Shown here: positions 1 through 10,092 of the stretch, piece after piece
How the letters are laid out: every line of letters starts with the position of its first letter
Position numbering within the stretch: position 1 is the first letter of the stretch
Source: Hemileia vastatrix
Lineage: Eukaryota; Basidiomycota; Pucciniomycetes; Pucciniales; Zaghouaniaceae
Length of the DNA: 64,000 nt
Direction of reading: 5' to 3'
Assembly: GCA_030280995.1 (NCBI GenBank)
Contig: JASXTE010000019.1
Location: 8,295,501-8,359,500, forward strand
The notes under the pieces: generated by a model
Databases searched by the model: none
Told to the model about the DNA's origin: nothing
The model's input: the letters and a program-made list of their open reading frames with translations, nothing else
Position numbers and translations under genes: made by a program

Positions 1-9
1 GTTAGATCT

Positions 10-181
10 TACTGCATCAAATGTTTGTTTTGTCTTGGGGCACAACAATAGCGCAACAATTACAAAACAGTTAATTAACAATTGTTTTTAGCACTTAAAG
101 GTCTTAAATGGGTCTTGAGTGCATAAAACATTTGTTTCTTAATTTTTTCTACCCATGGCAAAACAAACATGTGCTGTAGTG
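10..181. mobile_element. MITE A1, CACTA-like inverted-repeat element
   Basis: The ends are inverted repeats of about 30 bp: ACTGCATCAAATGTTTGTTT on the left, and CAAACATGTGCTGTAGTG closing the right. The same family recurs at 55928-56110 with better preserved CACT ends. There is no coding capacity. The left end has T where the other copy has C, and no target duplication is visible. It is probably a non-autonomous CACTA-type element; the assignment rests on the CACT terminus and on the 3-bp duplication of the second copy. Confidence 0.55.
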
Positions 182-407
182 TTTCCATGCTTGTGTAGTG
201 CTTTCTAATGGTGAGAAATTTAATAAATCAGGGGAAATAATATACAGATGATGCAAAGATTCTACTGGAAAAGTTTTATTTGATCAAATTTCATTGAATT
301 GAAAACATTAGATAATCTATAAAGAGAAGAGTGATACTTTCTAGCTGTAGCATGACTCTCTTGTTAAGGTAAGAAGGACATATATTTTTGCTTTGGACCT
401 GTAGAGC

Positions 408-606
408 TGAGTGTAATGTAACAGACTTGGTTAGTTAAAGGAAAAGAGTAATCGCACAATGGCTAGGACAGAGGACAGATGGACAGTGGACAGATGGAAA
501 GATGGAAAATGGACAAAATAAAATTACCTGAGTGTAATTTAACAGACTTGGTTAGTTAAAGGACAAGAGTAATAGCACAATGGCTAGGACAGTGGACAGA
601 TGGAAA
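408..606. repeat. Two-copy tandem repeat, about 120-bp period
   Basis: The segment at 408-497 recurs at 528-606 with few differences; both contain GTAACAGACTTGGTTAGTTA or a close variant and run into GGACAGATGG repeats. The rest of 182-788 is AT-rich with no gene seen. It is the flank into which the Harbinger-like element at 789 inserted. Confidence 0.6.
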
Positions 607-1205
607 ATTGACAAAATAACTGATGGAAATTTGAGTAGATAATTGGGACAAAGGATTAGTTAAAATTAAAGAGAAGATATAAAATGGATGTGGAATGGTT
701 AGAGAGGAGCATTTATCTTTTATAATCATCAATAGGCAATCTAGGTTTAAGTGGGAGATTTAATATGGTAACATAGATAGGGATATTATGGGGTATCAAA
801 GTTGACCGATCCGCAATTAGAGATCAAGAATTTTTTTCCCGGGATCAGACATTATTAATTGCGGAAGACTCTTATCCACTATCCCCAGGGCTAGTGGATA
901 AGGATTCCACGATAATGCATTATCCCGCCTCTTATACCCCAATTTCCATTCCTTATTACTGATCCCAAACTCATCACATTCATGATGGATTTTTAAGAAA
1001 GTCACATGACTTATAATTGCTGATGCCATCCTTAAGTCTTTCCTCACTCTATGCTACTTAATTTTGGTGGAGAACACTTCAATGTTTTTTCTATCTACAC
1101 ACCCCAACTGCACATTTGGTGGTGAATTCCCACTTCCCTCATCACATAAGCCTTCCACCAACAACTATAAAACACCTTTCTACTAGGCAGCTACTTCACT
1201 CAACT

Positions 1206-2429
1206 ATGAATGCTATTGCTTTACTTTTAGTTCTTTACTATAAAACAGACTCTGATTAGTAAGATGCTTTAGCCTATTTGTCTTTTCTTTCCAAAAAGCA
1301 TTACATTAACCCAAGGGGCCAAAATCTTCATCATGATCCCAGATATGATCTCCACTCTATTCTCAACATTCCTCAACTAAAATTCACTCAACTATTTTGA
1401 ACTTCTCCTGATTCTTTCTTCAAAATTTATCAAATTATCTGCAAACATCCTATATTTCATGACAATTCTCAAAATGAACAGTGTGATCCTGCTATTCAAC
1501 TTGCTGTTGCACTATGTTGCTTTGGCTTAAATGGAAATGGTGCTGCTGTAAGATGTTTGGAAAATCTCTTTACCATAGGATATGGGATGGTGATATTATA
1601 CACCAAGCACTGTATGATTTCCATCCTTTCCCTCAAGTCTCAAACACTTTCTTGACCAACTCCACAACAGCAACTTGAATCCTCTCAAGTAATGCAAGCT
1701 GAAGTTTTCCCTGGATGTGTAGGATTTGTTGATGGTACAACTATACCTTTGAGTCAAAAGACTGCTTATGATGGAAACCATTATTTTGATCTCAAAAAAA
1801 GGTTTCTTCAAAATGTTCTCCAACTTCTCATCTTTCATAAACTGAATTTTTACCTTCTTTCTAGATACTCTATTGCTGTTCAACTTGTGTGCAATGTCAA
1901 TAAAAAATCTATTGCTTTTCATAGTGGCTTCCCTGGCTCATGTAATGACTCTTTGGTCTTCCAAAGAATGAGAATTTCTCAAACTCCTGACTCATACTTT
2001 GACGAATCTCAGTACCTCCTTGCAGACTCAGCATATGCAAGTGGAAATTACATTATACCTGCTTTCTGTGGTGCAACTATAGAAAGTGACCCCAAAAACA
2101 CCTTTAATTATCACCTTTCTCAATCAAGAGTACAGATTAAACATTTTATTTTGATTTTAAAGGGAAGATTTTCTAGTCTCCAGGAGCTCAGAATCCAATT
2201 TCATAAAGAATTGGAAATCAAAACTGTAAATCATTGGATAATGACTTGCTTTATACTCCACAATATCCTAGCTGATTTAAAGGATTATGGGAATGATCTT
2301 TATGAAGAAGAGGATCCTGAACCAGAACCGGCTCTCCCCTCCCTTGAGTCACAAAACATTCATTCAACCAGAATATGCTCTGTCATTATGCCTATTACTC
2401 TCCAACAATTCTCTTCACCACCCTTTTAA
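1206..2429 (+). pseudogene. PIF/Harbinger DDE_Tnp_4 transposase (H1), inactive
   Basis: This is the cut-and-paste transposase of H1. The first motif FVDGTTIPL carries the first catalytic Asp. The second Asp is in GSCNDSLVF, followed by YLLADSAYASGNYI. In the last motif the expected catalytic Glu (RVxIEH) is Lys: RVQIKHF. A 63-nt intron at 1802-1864 (GTTTCT...TTCTAG) removes an in-frame insert and restores the family junction LKKR-YSIAVQ. The upstream part, from the ATG at 1206, contains in-frame stops but aligns by eye with the intact N-terminus of the H2 copy (39962 downwards), sharing the HDNSQ/HNNSQ and CCFG/CCLG blocks. Stops and the Glu-to-Lys change make it non-functional. Confidence 0.85.
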
Positions 2430-2884
2430 ATTATTTTTTTGTACTCTCCCAATTTTCAACTTCCTTGTTTTTTTAACTTGGGTTATTTTCATGTTCCATG
2501 TTTTATTCACTTGTGTTGGTTATTTTTTTTGCATAACTAAAATTTTGAATTTTCTGTCGATTCTCTTTTTTGGATGTCTTATTGATTCATTTCATCAGGT
2601 CAACATGTAATCACATATTTTCTGCAATTGCATAATTTTTCACTGTTTCATTTTTTCATTCATCCCTCATATCCATTTCCTCAAATCCTTAAACATCTGT
2701 CAAATATTTTCAATTCCTCTTTTTTCTCATTTCATCTCTCCAGGTAAGTCTTTTTTTTTCTTATTTTTGATTTTTTTTACTTGCTAATAAGTTATTTTTT
2801 CTCTTTTTTTTTGTCCTGTAAGTGCTTTTTTTTGGTTTTCAAGGCTAGACTATTTTTTTTTATTTTTTATCGTTTTTTTCACCC

Positions 2885-3345
2885 TCTATCATCCCCCTTT
2901 CCCCCCTTCTTGTCTGCCTCCATACCCCCCTTTCTCCCCTTCTTGGCCACCTCAACTCCCCCCTTTAATCCCTCCTTTCCCACCTCAATCCCCCCCCCTT
3001 ACCCCCTCCTTTACTGCCTCAAACCCCCCTTTACCCCCTCCTTTCCCACCTCAACCCCCCCCCCTTTACCCCCTCAATCCCCCCTCAAACCCCTCCCCAC
3101 ACCCCCCAGTACCTACTTAGCAAATATTAATCGATAAGTGGGTACTGGGGGGTGTGTGCAGGGGTTTGAGGTGGGATTGAGGGGGTAAAGGAGGGGTGAA
3201 GGGAGGGTAAAGGGGAACTAAAGGGGGGGTTTTGAGGTGGGCAAGTAGGGGTTAAAGGGGGGGTTGAGGCAGGCAAGGAAAGTTTAAAGGGGGATTGAGA
3301 AGGTAAAGAGGGGGGACTTTTGGGGGGGCATTTTGAAGCAAGGAA
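2885..3345. repeat. C-rich/G-rich palindrome inside H1
   Basis: The left arm (about 2885-3122) is built of CCCCCTTTACCCCCTC-like units, and the right arm (3135-3345) is its approximate reverse complement. The centre is a short AT-rich loop with arms ending ACCCCCCAGTACC and GGTACTGGGGGGT. Pro- and Ser-rich open frames here are by-products of the repeat. H2 has an equivalent C-then-G block at 37600-38160 at the same relative place, between the transposase and the dioxygenase gene. The G-rich strand has many runs of three or more G and could form quadruplexes or a cruciform. Confidence 0.75.
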
Positions 3346-3851
3346 AAAAAGACTAATCTCTGCTTTTTAATTTGTTTTTACAGAATTTTTTCTTCTTTCC
3401 CTTAGTTTCTGGGCATTTCCCCCTGTTTCCAAAATAAATTAGGTAATTTATTTTTTTTATTTGTGTTTGTTTTTGCATATAATTAATTATTCTGAAATTT
3501 ACTGAATTCAAAGGGGTAAAGGGAGGGTATAGGGGGACTAAAGAAGGGGTTAAAGGGGGGGTAAAGGGGGGTTTTGAGGTGGGAAAGGAGGGGTTAAAGG
3601 GGGTTTTGAGGCAGGAAAGGATGGGTTAAAGGGGGGATTGAAGGGGTAAAGAGGGGGACTTTTTGGGAGGCATTTTGATGAAAGAAAAAAAAAGACGAAT
3701 CTCGTCTTTTTAATTTTTTTTTACAGAATTTTTTTTCCTTCCCTTAGTTTCTGGACATTTCCCCCTGTTTCCAAAATAAATCAGGTAATTTATTTTTTTT
3801 ATTTGTGATTGTTTTTGAAAATAATTAATTTTTCTGAAATTTACTGAATTC
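3178..3851. repeat. Direct tandem duplication of about 330 bp
   Basis: The unit at 3178-3510 is repeated at 3511-3851. Both run through G-rich sequence, a GACTTTT(T)GGG block, a T-rich stretch with TTTCCCCCTGTTTCCAAA (first copy has the same block after CATTTCC) and end at TGAAATTTACTGAATTCAA. The duplication extends the right arm of the palindrome. The interval 3852-4257 is T-rich with no gene seen. Confidence 0.65.
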
Positions 3852-4257
3852 AATTTTTTTTTCTTAATTTTATTTTAATAAATTGGATTGAATGACATCA
3901 AGTGGTATTTCCAATAGCAGGTAAGTAATTTTTATTTATTTATTTGCAATTAAATTTACTGAATTTATTTTAATATTTTTTTATTTACTCTTTTTTTTTT
4001 TTGGTGAATTTTTTTGTTGTTTAAAGAACTTTATCTGGTATTTCAATCATAATTCAGGTTTTTATTTTGAATTTTTATTTCTTTCAATATTTTTTACTGA
4101 TTTTTTTGAAATTTTTTTTTTGTTTTTTTTTACCCAAATTTTTTTTTTCTTTTCAATTATTTTACTGATAATTTTTTATTGTTAGGTTTTTTTTTAATAT
4201 ATATATTTTTTATTTTTTATTTTTTTTGTTTTATAATTTTTTTTCCAGGATGTTACT

Positions 4258-5523
4258 ATGGAAAATTAAACTCACTCATCTTCATTATCATCAATTTCTT
4301 CTGAATCATCTTTATCCTTTCTTTTTTCCTTTTCTTCAAATCTTGAAAGCTCCAAGAATACCCATCAAATATATTCAACTTCTTATTCTTTATCTTTACT
4401 TTCTTTTACCTCTTCAATCTCCTTCAATTCTATTCCTTCTCCCAATCAATCTGAGCCTTCCTTACCAGAAAATAAAAAGCAGAAAATCATGGAACCAGCT
4501 AAAGAATCAAGAAATTCAAAGAAGAAATTTTATCAAAATAGAAAATTGATTAGGATGAAGATATTTTGCAAAACATTCTTTGGACATTTGGACAATCTCA
4601 AATTTTATAAGACTTCAATATCAAATCTTAAGAAAAAATTTTTTTACAAAAACATCAAAAACCTTACAGAAGGCAGTATAGATCTCATTTTTGCAGTTGT
4701 CAATAACAGATAAAAACCTCAATTTATCTTAGAATTTCATTCATTTTATGGGAAAAAGGATGAAGTATTTTGCCAGAGTTCTGATTTAATTTCAACTCTC
4801 TATCAAATGGCTTTGGTTTGACAACCCTTATCAAGTAAAAATCTGATTTCTGGTGTCATGAAATGTTTTGGTTGGCAACCAGGATATGATCAAGGAGTTT
4901 CTTTTGGTATGTAAAAAAATTTTTTATTATAAGAAATTTTTAATTTTGTCATATATTTCAGGAATTTATTCTTTATTGAAAAATTTGAAACCAGAGCAAA
5001 TGGAAGAAGATCTGAAATGATGGAAAACTATAGGATCATTTAATATTTTCTTGGCAAATTGATTTAAAAAATTATTTATTCAAGCCTTTCAAAAAAACCA
5101 TCAACTTGCTTTAGAATCTGGTTTACCAAATCGGTCTGATCCTGAATGGGACGAAGCAATAAATGCTTATGTTTTTTGTTCTAATGTTTTCATCACTTAT
5201 AAAGGATTCTACAAAAATTTTCATCTAGATAAAAATGATAAGAATTGTCTAACGTTTGGAATTTTCTCTTATATTAATCCAGAGACTGGTGTTTCTATTC
5301 CATCACCCTCTTCTGATGAGTGACATGGCCTTTATTTTCCTGGCCATAAATTTATCATTGATTTTGGTAGTGCCAATGGAATAGTTGAGGCTATATGGAA
5401 TTCTTCTAAAAATTGGCATCAAACAACTAAAGCACCTCCAACTTTAATTTCTTGTCAAGAATTTACCCATTTTGGCTGTTCATTCCCAATAAATGAAGGT
5501 CTCATTCATCATATTAATAATTA
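4258..5523 (+). pseudogene. TET/JBP-like 2OG-Fe(II) dioxygenase gene (H1 copy)
   Basis: Family role: TET/JBP enzymes oxidise 5-methylcytosine or thymine in DNA using Fe(II) and 2-oxoglutarate. Reading through stops, a Ser-rich start (ATG 4258) is followed by a basic segment, then a core with KNFHLDKNDKN (the HxD iron ligands), FGIFSYINPETG, GLYFPGHKFIIDFG, NGIVEAIW and WHQTTKAP (the distal His), ending EFTHFGCSFPINEG. This order matches my recollection of the fungal TET-like domain. In-frame stops occur after MEN, before KPQF, in the E-rich segment near 5018, near 5060 and before HGLYFPG. An intron is likely at about 4909-4960 (GTATGT...TTTCAG). A diverged homologue sits in H2 (36038-37314), so the gene belongs to the transposon. 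Identity is from motif recall, not a search. Confidence 0.7.
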
Positions 5524-5939
5524 AAAAAAATTTAGATAAAAAAATTGCTCTTAGTAGATCTGTCAAGTATGGTAACTAAAATATTATAAAAAATTTTCTA
5601 TCATTAAATATTTTCATCCATTTTTTTTCTTTTTTTTTCTCATTTATTAAATTTTTTTTTATTTTATTTTTTATCTTTTTAATTTTTTAAATTTTCCTTT
5701 TTATTTTCCTTTTTTTCAATTTTTTTTTTCCTTTTTAATTTTTTTCATTTAATTTTGGATTTGTCTCTTCCAATTTTTTTTTAAAGTTACATCAAGATAG
5801 ATTACTATTTTTATATAATGGTGCATCTGGCCTTAGGTTGTTCTACTGGATATTATATAAAATAGGAAAACTTGATTGGGACTGGTGAAAATAATTGGTG
5901 GTAGAAATTTCATTTTTAAATTTTTTTTCCATTTGATTT

Positions 5940-6175
5940 CTTTGATTCAATAAATTTCAGGGCGGGGTATTGCCAAATTTTCATATCAGACTTTAAAAAA
6001 GATTTTGAGTTTAAAATTTGGTGATGCCCTTCCCTTAATTCAATAAAATACACGGAGGGTCTTGCCAAATTTTCATATGAGACTTGCAAAAAAAAATTGA
6101 CTTGAAATTTTAGGTGATTCATGCCCCTTAGTTCAATCAAATGCAGGGGTGGGATTGGGAAATTTTCAAATGTGA
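5940..6175. repeat. Non-coding tandem repeat, about 3 units of 80-95 bp (H1)
   Basis: The units share TTGCCAAATTTTCATAT(C/G)A, a T-rich middle and AATTCAATAAA(A)T. Two related units stand at 35690-35855 in H2, again between the dioxygenase gene and the convergent accessory gene. The flanking interval 5524-5939 is T-rich with no gene seen. Confidence 0.6.
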
Positions 6176-6388
6176 CTTGAAAATTTTAGCTAATAAAAAA
6201 TTTTTAACATTAAAAATTCTTGAAAATTTTATTTAAAAAAGAATTTTGAACATTAAAATATGAAAATTTAACTAATGATGGATAGAGTAAAGAAATACAG
6301 GAAATTAAGATAAAATTTCATGTACAATTAATTATGAACAGTTGAAGCGTGAGAGAAATAAAACAAACTAGTCATCAAAAAATTTCTT

Positions 6389-7757
6389 TTAACATTCAAT
6401 TTCCTCAACAGATTTATTTGCTTTAACACATTCTATCAAGAAATCTTTCTTTTTGGAATTTTCCTCACAATCAAGCTTATATTTCATCTGTTACATGAGG
6501 TTTTGATGCTCAAGTGTTTTCTCCTCTTTCTTTGATTTTTCAATACTTGGAGCTAACTCAAATTTCTTCTCCTCCAAGTCTTGTACCCTATCATCCTTCC
6601 GTAAAGAGAGTTTGTACTTCCTCTCCTCCAAGACATTTGTCCTATCATCCTTCCATAAAGAGAGTTCCAACTTCTTCTCTTAAAAATCATGTACCCTGTT
6701 ATCCCTCCTTAAAGAGAGCTTGTATTTTTCTTTTCAAACTTTAGAGTCTCTTTAGAAACTTCCAATTGTTCCAGAGTGATAAGAAATATTAACAAAAATT
6801 AGAAGAAAAGAAGAGTAAAGTATTAAGAGTTTTGGTATCACTTACCAGCATCACATTTCTCCAAAAATTCTTTGATAGAAGAAAAAGGGGTTTGAGATGA
6901 AGTATCACTTTTTCTTCTTCTTTGAGAGTGGAAATTTAAACTACTTGAATCCCTTCGCTTTTTGTTCAAGGTCACATTTTCCTCCTCATCATTGTCACTG
7001 GCTTCTGACTCAGTTGATTGTGGCTCCTGTGTTTGTTCTTCAGCCTATTTAGAAATAAGTAAATGTAAATAAAAAAAGATTTGGTAAGATAAAAGAAAAA
7101 AACATACTTGAGTTAGATCAGGTTAGTTTATATCACCATAAGGATCTATTGAAAAGATATCTTGATTTGTGGAAGTTAAATGAGGGGAGGCTTGAGTAGA
7201 AGAAGAAGGAAAAAGATTTCTTTTGACATCATTTTTGGAGATAGCATCTTCACCATCCAATATGTTTGCAGGATTAACATTAGCTCACTCTCCAAAAATA
7301 GCATCCATCTCTTTAAAGTAAGGACATAAAGAATCAAGTTTATTGTCTATGGATTTGATGCCCTTACTGATATTGAGGTCAGTAATACCAAAACCAGTAG
7401 AAGATGAAAGAGTTTTTGCCTTCTTGTATTTGGCTCAATAATGCTTGAAGAATTCAGAAATCATTTTAGGTAAAAGATCTATACTTCCCTTGGTCTTATT
7501 CCATAATTCATTGGCCATTAGAAGATAACCATTAACTTTTGATGCTGGGGGCTGTCCTACTTTAGTTGCATTTTTGGTACCAAAACAAGAATCATAGTTA
7601 GATTTTGTTTTAAGCCAGTTGATAAGAATGAGATGATCATCTTTTTTAATTGAATGGTCTTTGATTTCTTTGCTGAGCGGGGGATAGAGGGAGTAGTGCA
7701 ATTTGAAGAACAACTGGGGGAAAGCTGCCTTTTAGAAGATCTATGATGATGGGGCAT
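6389..7757 (-). pseudogene. Harbinger accessory protein with coiled coil (H1), broken
   Basis: This is the second protein typical of PIF/Harbinger elements; such proteins often have a Myb/SANT-like DNA-binding region that helps the transposase. It starts as MPHHHRSSKRQLSP (ATG at 7757), then after a frameshift reads INWLKTKSNYDSCFG, PASKVNGYLLMANEL and SSSTGFGITDLN. An acidic/Ser region with KKRRDSSS follows, then a donor GTAAGT (near 6848). The last exon (6389-6770) encodes charged 18-residue repeats such as RKYKLSLRKDDRVQDLEEKK, matching a 54-bp DNA tandem repeat. In-frame stops are present. The H2 homologue lies at 31300-33908. The SANT assignment is a guess; homology between the two copies is clear. 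Confidence 0.6.
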
Positions 7758-8379
7758 GTTAAGATAATTGAAGATGAAAAGGAGAAAAAAGAAGCAGATG
7801 AGATAGCAAGGTGTTCTGAATGGAGAGAATAGACAGGATGAGATGAGAATGGGAGTGCGCAGCAAGGTAGAAGGCATATCCAGAGAGTAGTCAAAGATGT
7901 GGTTATGAATGAAAGTAGGCCAAGATGTGGTTATGAAAAATTGAGTAGGAAAATGTCGGATAAGAGGTCAACTTTGACACTTAAAATGTCTAATAACCCA
8001 ATTATTAGAAAAAATAATTGTGGAATATAATTGGGGTATAAGGATTTTTATCCACAATTAATTTAATTGCAGATTGGTCAACTTTGTTACCCCCTATTAG
8101 TACGGAAGTTTAGATAGGGGACTTAGTATGAGGAGATATATATGCAGATAGATGTAATCAAGTATTTTAAAGATTATACAGAAAAAACATGGAGGAAGTT
8201 AGAAATGAGATGTTAGGGATAGATGACATTAAAATACTAGTTTCTCAATAGGACCAACTCTTGGCACAGAGTTGTTAGAATTTGTGTCTTTGGAGAGGTC
8301 CTTCTCAAATTTTTTTCTGCCAGGCCAAGGGTGGATACCTAGCCAGGTGAATTCCAAAAGGGGAAAAAGTAAAGAAGGA

Positions 8380-8874
8380 AGTTTTATCTCAGAAAACTGA
8401 CAGAGTAGTGTAATTTAAAATCAGGAGCACTTTTCTGCCCAGATTTAGATCCTAACTTTTTCTGTTGTTGATATTCATCATCCTCATCTGATATGAGTTC
8501 CTCAAAAATAAAAATAAAAATAAAAAAATTAATAATTAGCAAACAAAAAAAACAAAAAAAGGGAAAAAATGACTTACCTTGAGAGATGAGGTTAGGAACA
8601 GACAGAAAGACTAGACAGGATCAGACAAGGATGGGAGTGTGCAGCAAGGTAGGGAGGCTGGAATATCTAGAAAGTTGTCCAACATGTGGTTATGAAAAAT
8701 TGAGAAGAAAGATGTGAGATAAGAGGTGAACTTTGACAAGTAAAATGTCTAAAAACCCAGATATTTTCAAAAAAAAAATGCAGAAGATAATTGGAGTATA
8801 AGGATTTTTATCCTCAGTTAATTTAATTGTGGATCCGCTAACATTGATGCCCCCTATTATGTAGAGAAGATTAA
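8380..8874 (-). mobile_element. Truncated Harbinger-family terminus
   Basis: Positions 8580-8874 repeat the last 300 bp of H1 in the same orientation: both carry GCAGCAAGGTAG, ATGTGGTTATGAAAAATTGA and a CCCCC end followed by TATTA. On the minus strand a donor GTAAGT follows the terminal region, and further in is an acidic peptide (EELISDEDDEYQQQKK). No matching left end is visible. The interval 8100-8379 is unassigned, with no gene seen. Confidence 0.6.
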
Positions 8875-9369
8875 TTATTTATAATATTTGATGATTCATG
8901 TTATGAATGATGATTGTTGAATTTTAATTAAAATTATTATATGAAATCATTATAATTTTTTTCTTTTGACATCCCCTAATGAGAATGGTGGAAGGGGAAG
9001 ACGCGTATATTTCTGTAAAGTGTGCATACCGAAGAGGTTTACAAAAACGGTGGTGGATGCCCTGAGTAGCTAATATTGGCAGTAATATGCAAGTAAATGT
9101 TGAATATTTGCTGCAACGGCCTAGAGTGAGGACAGCATGTATAGATAATAGCAGAAACTAATAATGAAAAGATAGGTAGTGTTTAATATAGTATCAAGAA
9201 GTTTATATTAACCACTTGTAAATACATCTTTTTTGCACAACAAATTTATTTTAATGTGTATTTGTTTTTTGAATATTTATTCGACATATGGGTTTAAGTA
9301 TTATTTGTTGCCAATGAAATATGTTAAATGATGATCCCCTCGATTCTGTTGAGTGAAAGGCATCGATTT

Positions 9370-10092
9370 CTAAGAAAAGTAGTGCTTGAAATGAACTAGT
9401 GCACTCAGAAAAGGCGCAAGAAACAGAGAAAGTCCAGGGAGTAATGTCGTAGTGCTTGATTTCCGGCGTCCGCCTCCAGCATTTGCTGCAGTTGTAGTAC
9501 CCGCAGCTCCACCTCTAACTCCACTTCCTACTCCACCTTCACCTTCAGCTGCACCATGACCTCCACCTCCACCATGACCTCCACCTCCACCATGACCTCC
9601 ACCTCCACCATGACCTCCACCTCCACCATGACCTCCACCTCCACCATGACCTCCACCTCCACTTATAAGATTCACTACGTTCACCTTTGTTTCCTTACTT
9701 CCATTGCTGTAATCAATTGCGCTTGAAGGGGTAGAGGTACTGGAGAGACGATATTGTTTCTTTTTTAAACGCTTAGGAGATTTTCTTCGGGAATCGCTAA
9801 TCTCTCCAGCCTTACGTTTTTCGCCTTTATTATCACCTTTGGTCAGTGGAATATTAGCAGGCTTTCCAAAATTAGGACCTCTGGTATCTACACTGCGAAA
9901 AGAGTCTTGAAATTTTATCAAAGTCCCTGGATAGAAATGGCTATCTCCAACTGCCAGTGAAGTAGACTGTGGCACCAAATTGATATCAGCAAATAAAGGA
10001 GCGACGGCTGCTGCTCTGCACAACTTTGAAATGCCAGGAAAACAAATCACTCCAACGATGAGTAGAAAGCTATCACAGTTCACGGCAACCAT
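9370..10092 (-). CDS. Predicted secreted Gly/His-repeat protein with basic patch
   Basis: I do not recognise a family. The 240-residue intronless frame has a plausible signal peptide (residues 1-27, hydrophobic core FLLIVGVICF), a basic region with a bipartite-NLS look around residues 93-113 (KRKAGE...KSPKRLKKK), and a low-complexity block at about 145-180 made of six HGGGGG units. The C-terminal 25 residues are hydrophobic (LLPGLSLFLAPFLSAL) with a short polar tail, so a GPI or membrane anchor is possible. Base composition and codon use look balanced compared with the AT-rich transposons around it. A possible TATA element lies at about 10418-10424 on the minus strand. A secreted protein with an NLS would be an effector-like candidate in a pathogen, but that is speculation. 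The ATG at 10092 is the first in the frame. Confidence 0.6.
   Translation of the reverse strand: MVAVNCDSFLLIVGVICFPGISKLCRAAAVAPLFADINLVPQSTSLAVGDSHFYPGTLIKFQDSFRSVDTRGPNFGKPANIPLTKGDNKGEKRKAGEISDSRRKSPKRLKKKQYRLSSTSTPSSAIDYSNGSKETKVNVVNLISGGGGHGGGGGHGGGGGHGGGGGHGGGGGHGGGGGHGAAEGEGGVGSGVRGGAAGTTTAANAGGGRRKSSTTTLLPGLSLFLAPFLSALVHFKHYFS
9553..9660. repeat. 18-bp minisatellite, six identical units
   Basis: Six perfect copies of ACCATGACCTCCACCTCC lie inside the secreted-protein gene; on the coding strand each gives HGGGGG or its rotation. Six identical units suggest recent expansion or homogenisation, and the copy number is likely polymorphic. Confidence 0.95.

Larger units (their letters stand above)
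789..8094 (+). mobile_element. PIF/Harbinger-like DNA transposon H1, complete but decayed
   Basis: Inverted ends: TGGGGTATCAAAGTTGACC at the left and the complement of GGGGGTAACAAAGTTGACC at the right. The pentamer TATTA lies immediately outside both ends (784-788 and 8095-8099), consistent with a target-site duplication. Inside are three gene remnants: a DDE_Tnp_4 transposase (+, 1206-2429), a TET/JBP-like dioxygenase gene (+, 4258-5523) and a coiled-coil accessory gene (-, 6389-7757). Non-coding landmarks are a C/G-rich palindrome (2885-3345) and a tandem repeat (5940-6175). The same order, inverted, is present in H2 (30942-40226), so this is the family architecture and not an accident of one insertion. 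Confidence 0.85.

Noticed and set aside
817..1047. 76-residue minus-strand frame at the left end of H1
   Set aside because: It overlaps the terminal repeat and has no counterpart in H2.
2781..3137. Pro/Ser-rich frame
   Set aside because: It lies in the C-rich arm of the H1 palindrome.
5940..6175. Tandem units considered as a CRISPR-like array
   Set aside because: Units are long, diverged and contiguous without spacers, and the sequence is eukaryotic.
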